DNA of 64,000 bases from Mycobacterium basiliense (GTDB lineage Bacteria > Actinomycetota > Actinomycetes > Mycobacteriales > Mycobacteriaceae). Position numbers and translations under genes: made by a program. The stretch lies in contig NZ_LR130759.1 in assembly GCF_900292015.1 (NCBI RefSeq), forward strand, positions 2,108,001-2,172,000, written 5' to 3'. Below, piece by piece: positions 42,646 to 54,266 of the stretch. Positions within the stretch are counted from its first letter, which is position 1. The number at the start of each line of letters is the position of its first letter. The notes beneath the pieces are model-generated. The model searched no databases, was not told where the DNA came from, and was given only the letters and a program-made list of their open reading frames with translations.

Positions 42646-43491
42646 GTGGCAATCGAGGAGATACTTGATCTCGAGCAACTCGAGGTCAACATCTATCGCG
42701 GTAGCGTTTTCAGCCCGGAATCGGGTTTCCTGCAGCGCACTTTCGGCGGTCACGTGGCCGGTCAGTCGCTGGTGTCGGCGGTGCGCACCGTCGATCCGCG
42801 CTATCAGGTCCATTCGTTGCACGGTTACTTTCTGCGCCCAGGGGACGCCCAGGAACCCACGGTCTATCTCGTCGAACGCACTCGCGACGGCGGATCGTTT
42901 GCGACCAGGCGGGTCAACGCCATCCAGCACGGCGAGATCATCTTCAGCATGGGCGCGTCCTTCCAGACCACGCAGGACGGCATCAGTCACCAGGACCAGA
43001 TGCCCGCGGCGCCGCCGCCCGATGACCTGCCTGGGTTGAGATCGGTAAGGGTGTTCGACGATGCCGGGTTTCGGCAATTCGAGGAATGGGACGTCCGCAT
43101 CGTGCCGCGGGACCGACTGCAACTTCTGCCCAGTAAGGCCTCCCAACAGCAGGTGTGGTTTCGTCACCACGATCCGTTGCCCGATGACCAGGTGCTGCAC
43201 ATCTGCGCGCTGGCCTACATGAGCGACCTGACGCTGCTGGGTTCGGCCCAGGTCACCCACCTGGAGGAGCGCGAACACCTGCAGGTGGCATCGCTGGACC
43301 ACGCGATGTGGTTCATGCGGGGGTTCCGCGCCGACGAGTGGCTGCTCTACGACCAGTCCTCGCCGTCAGCGGGCAGTGGTCGTGCCCTGACCCAGGGTAA
43401 GATCTTCAACCAGCGCGGCGACTTGGTGGCGGCGGTCATGCAGGAGGGGCTGACCCGCTATCGGCGCGGATACCAGCCCGCCAGCAAGTGA
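42646..43491 (+). CDS. tesB2: Acyl-CoA thioesterase II
   Basis: 281 residues, the same length as M. tuberculosis TesB2 (Rv2605c). Double hotdog fold: [20 protein letters not shown] in the first half, then [20 protein letters not shown], and [20 protein letters not shown] with the catalytic Asp/Gln/Thr region in the second. Hydrolyses acyl-CoAs. GTG 42646, 9 bp after pdxS; embedded in the PLP-synthesis operon without an obvious pathway link. Confidence 0.95.
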   Translation: MAIEEILDLEQLEVNIYRGSVFSPESGFLQRTFGGHVAGQSLVSAVRTVDPRYQVHSLHGYFLRPGDAQEPTVYLVERTRDGGSFATRRVNAIQHGEIIFSMGASFQTTQDGISHQDQMPAAPPPDDLPGLRSVRVFDDAGFRQFEEWDVRIVPRDRLQLLPSKASQQQVWFRHHDPLPDDQVLHICALAYMSDLTLLGSAQVTHLEEREHLQVASLDHAMWFMRGFRADEWLLYDQSSPSAGSGRALTQGKIFNQRGDLVAAVMQEGLTRYRRGYQPASK

Positions 43492-43498
43492 GAGCGCA

Positions 43499-44095
43499 GT
43501 GAGCAGGCCGCGCGTCGGGGTGCTGGCGCTGCAGGGCGATACCCGGGAGCACCTCGCGGCACTGGGCGAAGCCGGGGCAGAACCAATGACCGTGCGCCGC
43601 CGCGCCGAGCTCGATGCGGTGGACGCATTGGTGATACCTGGCGGCGAATCCACCACCATGAGCCACCTGCTGTGCGACTTCGATTTGCTCGAGCCGTTGC
43701 GTGCCCGGTTGGCCGAGGGACTTCCGGTCTATGGCGCGTGTGCCGGCATGATCATGCTGGCCAGCGAAATCCTGGATGCCGGCGCCCGGGGACGTCAGGC
43801 GCTGCCCTTGCGTGGGATCGATATGACAGTGCGGCGCAACGCTTTCGGACGTCAAGTCGACTCGTTTGAAGGCGACATCGCGTTCGCGGGCATCAACGGC
43901 CCGGTGCGCGCCGTGTTTATCCGGGCACCGTGGGTCGAGCGGGTGGGTGCCACGGTACAGGTGTTGGCCCGGGCCGCCGACCACATCGTCGCGGTACGGC
44001 AAGGGGCGGTGCTGGCAACCGCGTTTCACCCGGAGATGACCGGTGATCGACGCATCCATCAGTTGTTCGTCGACATCGTCAACGGTCGCCGATGA
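43499..44095 (+). CDS. pdxT: Pyridoxal 5'-phosphate synthase glutaminase subunit PdxT
   Basis: 198 residues, same length as Rv2604c. Class I glutaminase with PGGESTTMS, the nucleophile Cys in [12 protein letters not shown] (~residue 80) and the His-Glu pair in [10 protein letters not shown] near the C-terminus. Supplies ammonia to PdxS. GTG 43499 is 7 bp after tesB2. Confidence 0.96.
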   Translation: MSRPRVGVLALQGDTREHLAALGEAGAEPMTVRRRAELDAVDALVIPGGESTTMSHLLCDFDLLEPLRARLAEGLPVYGACAGMIMLASEILDAGARGRQALPLRGIDMTVRRNAFGRQVDSFEGDIAFAGINGPVRAVFIRAPWVERVGATVQVLARAADHIVAVRQGAVLATAFHPEMTGDRRIHQLFVDIVNGRR

Positions 44096-44185
44096 CATCC
44101 CCCCCGTGACGGTATGGGCCTGAACTGACCTACCCGTAGACTCGTTTGGCGAAGTTTCAAGCAACAGAAGAGGTACTGCGCACCG

Positions 44186-44941
44186 ATGAGCGGCCATTCC
44201 AAGTGGGCCACCACCAAACACAAGAAGGCCGTCATCGACGCCCGCCGCGGCAAGATGTTCGCCCGCCTGATCAAGAACATCGAGGTCGCGGCTCGTGTCG
44301 GTGGCGGTGACCCGGCGGGAAACCCAACCCTGTACGACGCTATCCAAAAGGCCAAGAAAAGCTCGGTGCCCAACGAAAACATCGAGCGAGCCCGCAAGCG
44401 TGGTGCCGGCGAGGAGGCCGGCGGCGCCGATTGGCAGACGATCACCTACGAGGGCTACGCGCCCAACGGCGTTGCGGTGCTCATCGAGTGCCTGACCGAT
44501 AACCGCAACCGCGCCGCCAGCGAGGTGCGAGTGGCCATGACGCGCAACGGCGGCACCATGGCCGATCCGGGATCGGTGGCCTATCTGTTTTCCCGCAAGG
44601 GCGTCGTCACTCTGGAAAAAGATGGCTTGACCGAAGACGACGTGCTGGCGGCGGTTCTCGACGCCGGTGCCGAGGACGTCAACGACCTCGGTGACAGCTT
44701 CGAGATCGTCTCCGAGCCGACCGATCTGGTCGGTGTCCGCACTGCGCTACAAGACGCCGGAATCGACTACGAGTCGGCCGAGGCCAGCTTCCAGCCGTCG
44801 GTGAGTGTGCCCGTCGATATCGATGGGGCTCGCAAGGTGTTCAAATTGGTCGAGGCGCTCGAAGACAGCGACGATGTGCAGAACGTGTGGACCAATGTCG
44901 ACCTGTCGGACGAGGTGTTGGCAGCGCTCGACGAGGAGTGA
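44186..44941 (+). CDS. YebC/PmpR-family protein (Rv2603c-like)
   Basis: 251 residues, the same length as Rv2603c. Canonical start [20 protein letters not shown], then [20 protein letters not shown] and [20 protein letters not shown]. YebC proteins act as transcription regulators or as ribosome-associated factors that relieve stalling. RBS AGAAGAGG precedes the ATG. It often sits upstream of ruvC; here the PE_PGRS/regulator unit and other genes separate them by 16 kb. Confidence 0.95.
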   Translation: MSGHSKWATTKHKKAVIDARRGKMFARLIKNIEVAARVGGGDPAGNPTLYDAIQKAKKSSVPNENIERARKRGAGEEAGGADWQTITYEGYAPNGVAVLIECLTDNRNRAASEVRVAMTRNGGTMADPGSVAYLFSRKGVVTLEKDGLTEDDVLAAVLDAGAEDVNDLGDSFEIVSEPTDLVGVRTALQDAGIDYESAEASFQPSVSVPVDIDGARKVFKLVEALEDSDDVQNVWTNVDLSDEVLAALDEE

Positions 44942-44979
44942 CCCAACGCCGCGTGCTGATCGGCGAGCGGGCGGTGCGA

Positions 44980-46224
44980 TCAGTTGAGTGCCTGCGGGGA
45001 TTCGCCGGTTTGATTGCCTCGCCACTGCATGGTTTCCAGCGCGACCGCAACGTAGAGGCTGGTTTCGTCGAGCGGCCCCGGGAGCAGCCGCTGGGCCGCC
45101 TCAAGCCGATGCAGCAGGGTGTTTCGGTGGATGAAGAGCGCCTTAGCTGCACGCGACGCGTTGCATTGGTTCTTGATAAAGGTCAGCAGCGTGGTGTGCA
45201 GCTCCGGGCTGGCCGACACGAAGTCACCGAGCGTCGTCTTGATGAAATTGTCGCTGTTGTCCAGGTTTTGGGTGAGTAATGCGACCATCTCGACCTCGGC
45301 GAAAAATGCGACTCGTTGACTGGATCGAAGGCGCGCCAACATCTGTTGTGTGATGAGCGCGTCGAGATGGCTCCGTCGAAACCCCTCGATTCCCCGCGCC
45401 GGGGTCCCGATCGCGATGTGCGCTTGCGGCGCGCTGGCCAGCGCGTCGTCAAACGCATTGGCCTGGAAGGGTTTGGCGTCGCTGACCCAGACCCAGCGGG
45501 TAGCGGCGTTGGGCACCACCGCCAACGGTCGCCGGCCACCAGCGGCGTGGCCGAACGCGTCCACCACACGATCGAGCTCGGCGTAATCGCCGTCGGGCAC
45601 CTCGCTCCAGATGACCGCAGCGGTATGAGATCGGTCCAGGTGGTATTCCAACTGGGTTTCGACGCGCTGGCAGTTGATGGGACTGCCATCGAGGATCGAT
45701 TCGACGACCTTGCGGCGTTCGGCGAGAACGTTGTGGGTCAGTTCGTCGTGCTCCGCGCGCATCTGCGCAACCAAGGCGGCAAGCGTGGCATCGACGAATT
45801 CGTTGGCCGCGCGTACGGGTCCGTCGAGCAGCTCGCGTAACTCCTGAGGGTCGGAGGTCAGTCCGAACACGATTTCGGTCCAGCGTCGCAATGCCACGTT
45901 GTGCCCGATGCGGTAGACCTCGAGCGCCAGTGAGTCCATGCCGCAGCGCACCAGGTCTCGAGCCATGCGCAATTGTTCGGCACCCAGTAAGGGGGGTACC
46001 GGGGCTCCGGGATCGCGCAGGTTGGCGGCCGCGAAATGGAGCAGATTGGCACGGTTGGAGCGGCTGACAACGGCGGCCAGGGCGGGATCATCGGCAATGG
46101 CAGAGTTGGGAGCCAGCGTGGCGCGGTCAAGTTCATCGAGCCATTCCGGCTTGGGATTGAGCGCGATCCAGGATGCCTCGCGGATGAGTTCACGGATCCG
46201 CTGTGAGGGCTCTCGCCATACCAC
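44980..46224 (-). CDS. PucR/CdaR-type regulator, paralogue 1 (Rv1453-like)
   Basis: 414 residues. N-terminal helical region (REPSQRIRELIREASWIALN), a central GGDEF-like/CdaR domain, and a C-terminal PucR-type HTH: CNASRAAKALFIHRNTLLHRLEAAQRLLP. The protein resembles M. tuberculosis Rv1453, a regulator that lies beside PE_PGRS genes there. It is divergent from the large PE_PGRS gene (starts 297 bp apart) and has a paralogue at the far end of that gene. Likely to regulate the PE_PGRS promoter; effector unknown. Confidence 0.85.
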   Translation of the reverse strand: MVWREPSQRIRELIREASWIALNPKPEWLDELDRATLAPNSAIADDPALAAVVSRSNRANLLHFAAANLRDPGAPVPPLLGAEQLRMARDLVRCGMDSLALEVYRIGHNVALRRWTEIVFGLTSDPQELRELLDGPVRAANEFVDATLAALVAQMRAEHDELTHNVLAERRKVVESILDGSPINCQRVETQLEYHLDRSHTAAVIWSEVPDGDYAELDRVVDAFGHAAGGRRPLAVVPNAATRWVWVSDAKPFQANAFDDALASAPQAHIAIGTPARGIEGFRRSHLDALITQQMLARLRSSQRVAFFAEVEMVALLTQNLDNSDNFIKTTLGDFVSASPELHTTLLTFIKNQCNASRAAKALFIHRNTLLHRLEAAQRLLPGPLDETSLYVAVALETMQWRGNQTGESPQALN

Positions 46225-46521
46225 GGGCCGATATTAAGTCATCGGTTCCGGATGTAGCACTGTTTGCGGTGCTCGGGAAACGGGAGTGCATCCGGGACAT
46301 CGAGGTCCGCACGGCAGGGGTGTGCCAGCCCGGTCCGGCGCTGGCCAAACGATCCGCGGACATGTGCATAGTGCAAGGTCTATCGACCCTGGTTGAGGGG
46401 GTTTTGCCCTTGGGTTGGCACATTGCCGGGCCGCACTATTGCGCGACGAATGCCCCGCGGGACACGGTGTCGGCCGCGTCTGCGGCCGGCATTGGGGTGT
46501 CGGGCTACTGAAAGGTGCGAG
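46225..46521. other. Divergent promoter region of regulator 1 and PE_PGRS
   Basis: A 297-bp gap between the two divergent starts. No gene is convincing. AAAGGTGCGAG before ATG 46522 is a plausible ribosome site. It is the expected control region if paralogue 1 regulates its neighbour; no clear dyad was seen. Confidence 0.45.
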
Positions 46522-49500
46522 ATGTCGTTTGTCGCTGTGACGCCGGAGGCAGTGGCAGCCGCGGCGTCGGATTTGGCGCGCATCGGATCAACCATTGGTG
46601 TGGCGAATGCGGCGGCCGCGGGGTCGATCACGACGGTGCTGGCCGCCGGCGCCGATGAGGTGTCGGCGGCGATCGCGGCGTTGTTCGGCGCGCACGCGCT
46701 GCAGTATCAGGCGCTCAGCGCGCAAGCCGCGGTCTTTCACCAGCAATTCGTCCACACGTTGAGCAGGGGTGTGGGGGCCTACGCGGCCGCCGAATTGGTC
46801 AACGCGTCGCCTCTGCACGGCGTTGAGCAAGACCTGCTGAACCTCGTCAACGCGCCTACCCAGGCGTTGTTTGGGCGCCCATTGATCGGCGACGGCGCCA
46901 GCGGAGCCGCCGGGACCGGGCAGGCCGGCGGGGCGGGCGGCATCTTGTGGGGCAATGGCGGCAACGGCGGCTCCGGCGGTTTCGGCCAGGCTGGTGGCGC
47001 CGGCGGTGAGGCCGGCTTGTTCGGCAACGGTGGCACCGGGGGTGCCGGCGGCGCATGGGACTACGCCGCGGCCGGTGGGGCCGGCGGGCGCGGTGGGTTG
47101 TTGTACGGCAACGGCGGCGCCGGCGGTGTTGGTGGCCAGGGGACGTTGGTCGGGGGTTCCGGAGGCGCCGGCGGGTGGACCGGGCTGATCGGGTCGGGCG
47201 GCGCCGGCGGCGCCGGCGGTACTGGTACTGCCCTCGCCGGAGGCGCTGGCGGGGCCGGCGGCAACGCCGGGGTGTTGTTCGGACCCGGCGGCATCGGTGG
47301 GGCCGGCGGTCAGGGCCTGATCAGCGGTGGGGCCGGCGGCGCCGGCGGCGACGGCGGGCTGATCGGCGATGGCGCGCTGGGTGGTGCCGGCGGTGTCGGC
47401 ACGCATGACAGCGGGGTCGGTGGCCAGGGCGGCGGCGCCCGGTTGTTCGGCGCCGGTGGTGGCGGCGGGGCGGGCGGCGCCGGCGCGGGTTCGGGCAGCG
47501 GCGGCGCCGGCGGTGATGGTGGGTCCGGTGGGTTGGTGTACGGCAACGGTGGTGGCGGTGGGGCCGGCGGCGCCGGCGGTGACTCACTGATCAGCGGTAT
47601 CGGTGGCGACGGAGGACGGGGCGGTGCCGGCGGTGCCGCGGGTCTTTGGGGTGTCGGTGGCCACGGCGGCAGCGGCGCGCACGGCGGCAATGGCGCTGCG
47701 GGAGGACTCGGCCTGCCCGGGAGCGGCGGCGGCGACGCCGGCAACGGCGGGGCCGGCGGGCGGGGCGGCTGGCTTCTCGGCGCGGGCGGGACCGGCGGGC
47801 TGGGCGGCGTTGGCGGGATCGGTGGCGCGGGTGGTTCGGGCGCCAATGCATTGGCGCTCGGCAGCGACGGCGGCAGCGGCGGCAATGGTGGCAACGGCGG
47901 GGCCGGCGGGGCCGGTGGCAGCGGAGGCCAGGGTGGCTTGCTCCGTTTTCTGAGCGGACAAGGTGCCGGCGGGGCCGGCGGTGACGGCGGGGCAGCGGGC
48001 GCGGCCGGTGACGGCGGAAACGGTGCCACGGGCACCTTCTTCGGCGGCAATGGCATCGGCGGTGCCGGTGGTAACGGTGGTGACCCCGGTATCGCTGGTG
48101 CCGGCGGCGCCGGCGGTAGCGGCGCCTCCCTGGGTTTGCATGGCGTCGACGGTGCCCAGCCCACCAGCGGCGGCAACGGCGGCAATGGGGGTCGCGGCGC
48201 GGACGCCGCCGGCGGGTTTTCCTCGAGCAGTGACGGCGGAAGAGGCGGAGCCGGTGGTGACGGCGGCCGCTACGGCAATGGTGGCGACGGTGGTGCCGGC
48301 GGTCGCGGCTTGACCGGAACCAGCGGTCCCTCGGCCATCGTGTCCGGACAATCCGGCATCGGCGGGGGCGAAGGCGGTCGAGGCGGCGACGGTGGGGCTG
48401 GCGGCATGGGCGGAGCCATGGCCGGCCATGGCGGGGACGGTGGCGACGGCGGCAGCGGTGGCAACGGAGGGGTGGGCGGCAACGGCAAAGCTGGCGATAA
48501 CGGCGTCACCGGGGGCAACCTCGATGGCAAGGCCGGCGGGAACGGCGGGGCCGGGGGCACCGGCGGCAATGGCGGTAACGGCGGTGCGGGCGGTCACGCG
48601 CAAGCGGCGTCATACTCCGATGGAAGCCAAGGTGCTGGCGGGGCCGGGGGCAACGGCGGGGCCGGGGGGATCGCGGGCAACGGCGGCAACGGCGCAGACG
48701 CGGTGGCGAATACCGGTGCGTCCGGGGGTAACGGTGGTCACGGCGGTGACAACGGCGGCGGCGGTGCCGGCGGCTTGGGCGGTAGCGGTTCCACCGCTGG
48801 GGTCGACGGCGCGACCGGGGCGACCGCAAGCGCCGGCGGTAACGGCGGTAACGGCGGTAACGGCGCCGACTCGCCCGCGTTCGCCGGGAAGGGCGGCGCC
48901 GGCGGTAACGGCGGTGACGGCGGCTCGCACGGCAACGGCGGTCACGGCGGGGACGGTGGCAAAGGCGGAGCGGGTCAACCAGGTATCACGATCATCTCGC
49001 CGTCCGGAGCCGACGGCGGTAACGGCGACATGGGCGGCAGCGGCGGGGTCGGTGGTTCCGGCGGCAAGGGCGGAACCATGGCCGGTAACGGTGGCGACGG
49101 GGGCACCGGTGGCATGGGTGGCGCCGGCGGCGACGGCGGCAGGGGCGGGGACGGCGGGCTGGACCAGCTGGGCAGCATCGACGGCGGCGATGGCGGCAAC
49201 GGCGGAACCGGGGGGATCGGCGGCAACGGCGGTAGTGGCGGAACGGCTGCGCACGGCGCCCAAGGCAAGGGCGGGGCCGGCGGAACGGGAGGCACCGGCG
49301 GGGTCGCCGGCGATGGTGGGAACGGTCTGGACGCGGCCGGCGGCTCCGGTGCGGCCGGGGGCAACGGCGGGCACGGCGGCGACAACGGCGGCGGCGGTGC
49401 CGGCGGCAAAGGCGGCGGCGGCTCCACACCAGGTGGCGACGGCAAGACCGGCGCAACCCCGGACGCCGGCGGTAACGGCGGCAATGGAGGCCATGGCGGC

Positions 49501-50730
49501 AGCGCCGCCACCGGTTCCTCAGCCAAGGGTGGGGCTGGTGGTGACGGTGGTGATGGCGGCTCGCACGGCGATGGCGGCAAAGGCGGCAACGGTGGAGCGG
49601 GTGGCTCCGGTGCCGGCGGGGCGGACGCCACCCAGGCCAGTGCAAAAGGCGGGGCCGGGCTCAACGGTGGCGTCGGTGGTGCCGGGGGAGCCGGCGGCGA
49701 TGGTGGAGCCATGGCCGGTAACGGCGGTGCCGGCGGTACCGGCGGCAACGGCGGGGGTGGAGGCACCGGCGGCAAGGGCGGTGGCGGGTCCGCCGGTGGT
49801 GCCGGCGTCGGAGGCACCAACGAGGGTGCCGGTGGCAACGGCGGGGGTGGAGGCACCGGCGGCGACGGCGGCAAGGGTGGCGGCGGGGGCGCTGGCGGTG
49901 CTGGCGGCCAGGCACATGCGGGCGGGGCATATCACGATGGCGCTACCGGCGCCGGCGGCCTCGGGGGCAAGGGGGGCACCGGCGGCACCGGCGGCAACGG
50001 CGGTGATGGCGGCAACGGCGCCGATGCGGTTGTGCTCCATGCCTTTGCCGGTAGCGGCGGTGCCGGCGGCAACGGCGGCGGTGGCGGAGTGGGCGGCTCC
50101 GGTGGTGCCGGCGGCGCCAGCGGCAATGGCTTGACCACCTCGGCGGACGGCTCGACCGGAGGTGTGGGCGCCGGCGGCAACGGCGGTAACGGCGGTAACG
50201 GCGGTGGCGCCGACGGCGGTGGCATCGTCAATCCCAAGGCCGGCAACGGAGGCCACGGCGGCCGCGGCGGCGACGGTGCCACCGGCGGCACCGGCGGCAA
50301 CGGCGGCGGAGGCGGCCGGGGCGGTCCGGGAACGCTGGCCACCGGCGGCAGCGGCGGTGATGGCGGTAACGGCGGTGTCGCCAGCAACGGTGTGGGTGGC
50401 AAGGGTGGGGGCGGCGGCGTCGGTGGCCGCGGTGGCGACTACTCCATCATCTCCAATGCTGGCGATGGCGGCATCGGTGGCACGGGCGGCAACGGCGGTA
50501 GTGGCACCGCGGGCCCCGGGCACGGCGGCCGCGGTGGTGACGGCGGCGCCGGTGGTACCGGATCGGGCACACCCCCGCCCTTCGGCGGCGGCTCCCCCGG
50601 CGGCACCGGTGGCTCCGGTGGTGGCGGCGGTAAGAACGGCAACGGACTGCCGGGCTTTGGCGGCCTTCCCGGTTCGGGTCCCAACGGGGTTGCCGGTGGC
50701 GCCGGCGGTCCCGGCGGGACCGGCGGCTGA
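46522..50730 (+). CDS. Large PE_PGRS protein (1,402 residues)
   Basis: ATG 46522 starts a PE domain ([20 protein letters not shown] ... [20 protein letters not shown]), a GRPLIGDG linker near residue 120 and a ~1,270-residue PGRS built of GGxGG/GGAGG repeats. Longer-period modules recur in the second half, with paragraphs such as [20 protein letters not shown] and [16 protein letters not shown] repeating at roughly 200-250-residue spacing. Not at a PE_PGRS position in H37Rv (between Rv2603c and Rv2601). Flanked by two paralogous PucR-type regulators. Surface-exported via ESX-5 by family. Confidence 0.94.
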   Translation: MSFVAVTPEAVAAAASDLARIGSTIGVANAAAAGSITTVLAAGADEVSAAIAALFGAHALQYQALSAQAAVFHQQFVHTLSRGVGAYAAAELVNASPLHGVEQDLLNLVNAPTQALFGRPLIGDGASGAAGTGQAGGAGGILWGNGGNGGSGGFGQAGGAGGEAGLFGNGGTGGAGGAWDYAAAGGAGGRGGLLYGNGGAGGVGGQGTLVGGSGGAGGWTGLIGSGGAGGAGGTGTALAGGAGGAGGNAGVLFGPGGIGGAGGQGLISGGAGGAGGDGGLIGDGALGGAGGVGTHDSGVGGQGGGARLFGAGGGGGAGGAGAGSGSGGAGGDGGSGGLVYGNGGGGGAGGAGGDSLISGIGGDGGRGGAGGAAGLWGVGGHGGSGAHGGNGAAGGLGLPGSGGGDAGNGGAGGRGGWLLGAGGTGGLGGVGGIGGAGGSGANALALGSDGGSGGNGGNGGAGGAGGSGGQGGLLRFLSGQGAGGAGGDGGAAGAAGDGGNGATGTFFGGNGIGGAGGNGGDPGIAGAGGAGGSGASLGLHGVDGAQPTSGGNGGNGGRGADAAGGFSSSSDGGRGGAGGDGGRYGNGGDGGAGGRGLTGTSGPSAIVSGQSGIGGGEGGRGGDGGAGGMGGAMAGHGGDGGDGGSGGNGGVGGNGKAGDNGVTGGNLDGKAGGNGGAGGTGGNGGNGGAGGHAQAASYSDGSQGAGGAGGNGGAGGIAGNGGNGADAVANTGASGGNGGHGGDNGGGGAGGLGGSGSTAGVDGATGATASAGGNGGNGGNGADSPAFAGKGGAGGNGGDGGSHGNGGHGGDGGKGGAGQPGITIISPSGADGGNGDMGGSGGVGGSGGKGGTMAGNGGDGGTGGMGGAGGDGGRGGDGGLDQLGSIDGGDGGNGGTGGIGGNGGSGGTAAHGAQGKGGAGGTGGTGGVAGDGGNGLDAAGGSGAAGGNGGHGGDNGGGGAGGKGGGGSTPGGDGKTGATPDAGGNGGNGGHGGSAATGSSAKGGAGGDGGDGGSHGDGGKGGNGGAGGSGAGGADATQASAKGGAGLNGGVGGAGGAGGDGGAMAGNGGAGGTGGNGGGGGTGGKGGGGSAGGAGVGGTNEGAGGNGGGGGTGGDGGKGGGGGAGGAGGQAHAGGAYHDGATGAGGLGGKGGTGGTGGNGGDGGNGADAVVLHAFAGSGGAGGNGGGGGVGGSGGAGGASGNGLTTSADGSTGGVGAGGNGGNGGNGGGADGGGIVNPKAGNGGHGGRGGDGATGGTGGNGGGGGRGGPGTLATGGSGGDGGNGGVASNGVGGKGGGGGVGGRGGDYSIISNAGDGGIGGTGGNGGSGTAGPGHGGRGGDGGAGGTGSGTPPPFGGGSPGGTGGSGGGGGKNGNGLPGFGGLPGSGPNGVAGGAGGPGGTGG

Positions 50731-50779
50731 GGACTTCACCTGGCCACGTGGCCGCCAGTTTCCTAGGTCGCTTCGCCAA

Positions 50780-52021
50780 TTAGTGGCGGTGTTCGGGCCC
50801 GCCGTTTTGGTTGTTGCGCCACCGCAGCACTTCAAGCGCGACGGCTATCTGAGTGATGTTGCCGTCGAGCGGTCGGGGCAGCAGTCGCTGAGCCGTCTCG
50901 AGCCGCTGAACCAAGGTATTTCGGTGGATGTAGAGCAGCCCGGCGGCATGGGTGGCGTTGCATTGTTGGTTGATATAGGTCAGCACGGTGGTGTGCAGGG
51001 CCGGGTTGGCTGATTCGAATTCGCCCAGGGTGTTCTTGATGAAGGCGTCGGTGTCGCGTGGAGCTTGAGTCAGCAACGCGACCATCTCGATGTCGGCGAA
51101 GCAGGTCACTCGCCGGTTGGCCCCGAGGCGAAGCAGCGTGCGTTGGGTGGTGAGTGCTTCGATGTGGCTGCGACGGAACCCCTCAAGACCTCCGGTGGTG
51201 CTGCCGATTGCGATGCGCGCCGGTGATGTCGTGTTGAAGACCTCATGAAGCCGATCTTGATCGAGCCGGGCTACGTCGGTTAGCCAAGCCCAGCGTGTCG
51301 TTTCGCTGGCAGTCACGAGCAGCCAGCGGGGGCTGCCGAGTGCGTGGCTGACGGCCTCGGCCGCGCGGTCCAGCTGGCCGTGGTCGGCATCGGGGTGGTC
51401 AATCCAGATGATGGCGGCGGTGTGAGCTGGCTCCAACGGGTAGCCCAGCTGGGTTTCCGCCCGCTCGCGGCTGATCGGGGCCCCCTCGAGCAATAGCTCG
51501 ACGACCTTGCGGCGTTTGGCGCGCACATCGCGGGTCAGCTCGTCGTGTTCGAGCTGCATCTGGACGGCAAGACCGGCCAGCGTGGCATCCACGAAATCGT
51601 TGGCTGATCGCACCGGGATATCGAGCAGCTCGCGTAGCTCGTCGGGGTCGGAGGTGAGTTCGAACGCGATCTCGGTCCAGCGACGCAAAGCCACGTTCTG
51701 TCCGATGCGGTAGACGTCCAGCGCCGCCTTGTCGTGGCCATGGCGCACCAGCTCTCGAGCCATCCGCAGCTGCTCGTTGCCCAGGTTGGGCGACACCGGG
51801 GCGCCCGGATTGTGCAGGTTGGCGGCGGCGAAGTGGATCATGTTCGAGCGATTAGAGCGGCTGACGACCGCGGCCAGGGCGGGGTCCTCGGCGATGCTGG
51901 GGTTGGCGGCCAGGGTGGCGCGGTCGACCGCGTCGAGCCATTCGGGGGTGGGGTTTAGCGCCATCCATGACCCTTGGCGGATCAGTTCACATATTCGCGG
52001 TGAGGGTTGTTGCCATGCCAC
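50780..52021 (-). CDS. PucR/CdaR-type regulator, paralogue 2 (Rv1453-like)
   Basis: 413 residues, closely parallel to the protein at 44980-46224 through its whole length (both start M-W-PS-RI-ELIR, share DDPALAAVVSRSNR/EDPALAAVVSRSNR, and end with CNATHAAGLLYIHRNTLVQR). The C-terminal PucR HTH is intact. It converges on the PE_PGRS gene with a 49-bp gap. Tandem duplication of a regulator-PE_PGRS unit is the simplest origin. Intact and probably expressed. Confidence 0.85.
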   Translation of the reverse strand: MAWQQPSPRICELIRQGSWMALNPTPEWLDAVDRATLAANPSIAEDPALAAVVSRSNRSNMIHFAAANLHNPGAPVSPNLGNEQLRMARELVRHGHDKAALDVYRIGQNVALRRWTEIAFELTSDPDELRELLDIPVRSANDFVDATLAGLAVQMQLEHDELTRDVRAKRRKVVELLLEGAPISRERAETQLGYPLEPAHTAAIIWIDHPDADHGQLDRAAEAVSHALGSPRWLLVTASETTRWAWLTDVARLDQDRLHEVFNTTSPARIAIGSTTGGLEGFRRSHIEALTTQRTLLRLGANRRVTCFADIEMVALLTQAPRDTDAFIKNTLGEFESANPALHTTVLTYINQQCNATHAAGLLYIHRNTLVQRLETAQRLLPRPLDGNITQIAVALEVLRWRNNQNGGPEHRH

Positions 52022-52188
52022 ATGCGTGATCGTAAGGCCTTATGTGAACTATGCACGGTGCATTCTCAGTGATTGTTGGGTTTATACATATCGGGTTGTG
52101 GTGTTGCCGCCAGCACCACGGATTCACCAGCCGCCCGGCGCTGCCGGCGTCCAGGGCGGCAATCCGATCGGCCACCGCCTCTCGGGAA

Positions 52189-53766
52189 TTAGTCGTAGCC
52201 GTGGCGCATGTCGTCGACAATGCGTGGATTTTCCAAGGTTGAGGGCTCGAGCTGGCGCGGCGCCACGTCATCGGAGAACACGGCGGCGGCATCCAACACC
52301 TGCTGGTTCAGGAAGCGCAAGGCGGGGGCAGACCGGGGCACCGCGGGTTTCGGTGCGATGTCGCCGTGGCGCGCCAAGACGAACCCCCAGTCGCCGAACG
52401 TGGGCACATGCACGTGGTAGGGGGTGACCGCGTAGCCGGCGGACCGGATCGTGGAGATGGTGCGCCAGAACGCCGTGGGGGTGGAAAAGGGGCTGCCGGC
52501 CTGCACGACCATCAGCCCGTCGGGGGCAAGCGCGCGCCCGGCCAGCGCGTAGAACTCGGTGGAATAAAGCCGGCCCAACGCGGGTGTGTCGGGATCGGGC
52601 AGGTCGACGATCACCGCGTCGAAGCCGCCCGAGGGGATCTGAGCCGCGCGCAGCCAGCGCATCGCGTCGTCGATCACGACGTGCACCCGGGGGTGGTCCA
52701 GCGCACCGCGGTTGGCGTCGCGCATGGTGGTGCGGGCCAGCTCGATGACCGCGGGATCCAGCTCGACCTGCGTGATCGTCTGCACGCCGGGTAGCCGAAG
52801 CAGTTCGCGCGCCGCCAGGCCGTCGCCGCCGCCCAGGACCAGCACCGAGCGGGCGCCGTCACGCAACCCGGGATAGACCAGGGTTTCGGTGTAGCGGTAC
52901 TCGTCGCGGGTGGAAAACTGCAAACCCCCATCCAGGTAGAGGCGCATGTCGTTGCCGCGGCGGGTGACCACGATTTCCTGATAGACCGAGTGTCGGTAGG
53001 CGATGATCGGGTCGGCGTAGAGCTGTTGGCGGCTGGTGGTTTCGATTTCGCGTGCCCGGAGTAGCAGCGTGACCAGCAACATCAGCGCCGCGGCAAGTGC
53101 GCCCAGCGCGGTGACCAGTTGGCGGGTGGAGCCCACGTGACGCAGTAGGAAGAGCGACACGATCGCCGCCGCCACCAGGTTCACCATCCCGGTGACCGCG
53201 GCGCCGCGGATCATGCCCAGGTGGGGAAGCAAGACGAACGGCCAGACCAGCCCGCCGACCAACGCCCCCAGATAGTCCGCGGCGTTCAGGTTGGCCAGCG
53301 TGCGGCCGGTGTCGGTGGGGCCGGCCACCCGGCCGCGTTGCAGCAGTGTCATCAGCAGCGGCACCTCGGCACCGACCAGTCCACCGATCAGTGCCGTGCC
53401 GAGGGCCAGCACCCACGTTGACCCATCGACAAAGGCAAACGCCACGTACAAGGCGGTCGCCGAAAGTCCACCAATGATGCCCAGCAACGCCTCGACCGCG
53501 ATGAAGGTGATGGCCGCGTGCGCCAACAGCGGTTTTATCACCAGGGCGCCGGCGCCCAGGGCAGCGATGTAGCCCGCGACGATTAACGAGGTGGCGACGA
53601 TGCCACCACCGTTGAGGCTGGTAGAGAGCGTTAACAGCGCGAGTTCGTAGACGATGCCGCACGCCGCACACGCCGCGACGGCGGCAAGCAGCAGCGCACG
53701 CCACCGTCTCGGGGGCTCGGACGGGATTGCCTCGGCGGCCGGCGGTGACGGATCGGTGGTGGTCAT
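52189..53766 (-). CDS. speE: Membrane spermidine synthase-like protein (Rv2601, SpeE)
   Basis: 525 residues. N-terminal ~210 residues hold about seven membrane helices ([20 protein letters not shown] ... [19 protein letters not shown]), and the C-terminal half is a spermidine-synthase Rossmann domain: [34 protein letters not shown] and [20 protein letters not shown] (the aminopropyl-transfer Asp motif). M. tuberculosis Rv2601 has this architecture. Start ATG 53766 overlaps the DUF350 stop as ATGA. Polyamine synthesis is the name-based function; the membrane fusion suggests a membrane-linked role. Confidence 0.92.
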   Translation of the reverse strand: MTTTDPSPPAAEAIPSEPPRRWRALLLAAVAACAACGIVYELALLTLSTSLNGGGIVATSLIVAGYIAALGAGALVIKPLLAHAAITFIAVEALLGIIGGLSATALYVAFAFVDGSTWVLALGTALIGGLVGAEVPLLMTLLQRGRVAGPTDTGRTLANLNAADYLGALVGGLVWPFVLLPHLGMIRGAAVTGMVNLVAAAIVSLFLLRHVGSTRQLVTALGALAAALMLLVTLLLRAREIETTSRQQLYADPIIAYRHSVYQEIVVTRRGNDMRLYLDGGLQFSTRDEYRYTETLVYPGLRDGARSVLVLGGGDGLAARELLRLPGVQTITQVELDPAVIELARTTMRDANRGALDHPRVHVVIDDAMRWLRAAQIPSGGFDAVIVDLPDPDTPALGRLYSTEFYALAGRALAPDGLMVVQAGSPFSTPTAFWRTISTIRSAGYAVTPYHVHVPTFGDWGFVLARHGDIAPKPAVPRSAPALRFLNQQVLDAAAVFSDDVAPRQLEPSTLENPRIVDDMRHGYD

Positions 53767-54233
53767 GACAGCGCGGCGGCGATCACACCTCCCGCCGACA
53801 GCAGCATCACTGCCGTGGCGAACGCGGCCGGATGCAGCTGCGTGGCCTCGATGTGATCACGAAAGCGACCCGGCACCGCAATTTCCAGAATCACCAGCGC
53901 CACCCCTTGCAGGGCAACGCCGACGAGCCCGTACAACGCCACCCCGAGCAGTCCCTCACCCAACTGGCTGGAGCTGGTGAAGATGGCGCTGATGATGACG
54001 AGGGCGAGCGCGGCGTACATGGAGCAGGCCAGGACGACAGCGTTGGGGCGACGCTCCACGAACACCAGTTGCCGCAGGTTTCCCGGGGTCAGCAGGTTGA
54101 CCATCACGAAGCCGGCGAGCAGGACGACGAACGCGACGAGGAAGTACAGGATGCTGGCGACCACACCCCGTAGGAGCGGATCGACGCTCAACGTGCCGAA
54201 ACTGACTCCGGCTAGGTTCAGGGCCTGGTGCAT
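53763..54233 (-). CDS. DUF350 integral membrane protein (Rv2600-like)
   Basis: 156 residues with four membrane helices, including [20 protein letters not shown] and [20 protein letters not shown], the pattern of DUF350. The family is commonly found with spermidine-synthase-like and DUF4178 genes in actinobacteria. Start [13 protein letters not shown] at 54233. Function unknown. Confidence 0.85.
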   Translation of the reverse strand: MHQALNLAGVSFGTLSVDPLLRGVVASILYFLVAFVVLLAGFVMVNLLTPGNLRQLVFVERRPNAVVLACSMYAALALVIISAIFTSSSQLGEGLLGVALYGLVGVALQGVALVILEIAVPGRFRDHIEATQLHPAAFATAVMLLSAGGVIAAALS

Positions 54234-54266
54234 GAGGGTCTCCTTTGCGTGTGCGTCAAGTGCGTC

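Noticed and set aside
47000..50700. Regular short repeats that might be read as a CRISPR-like array
   Set aside because: They are in-frame Gly-rich codon repeats of a PE_PGRS gene, without constant repeats and unique spacers.
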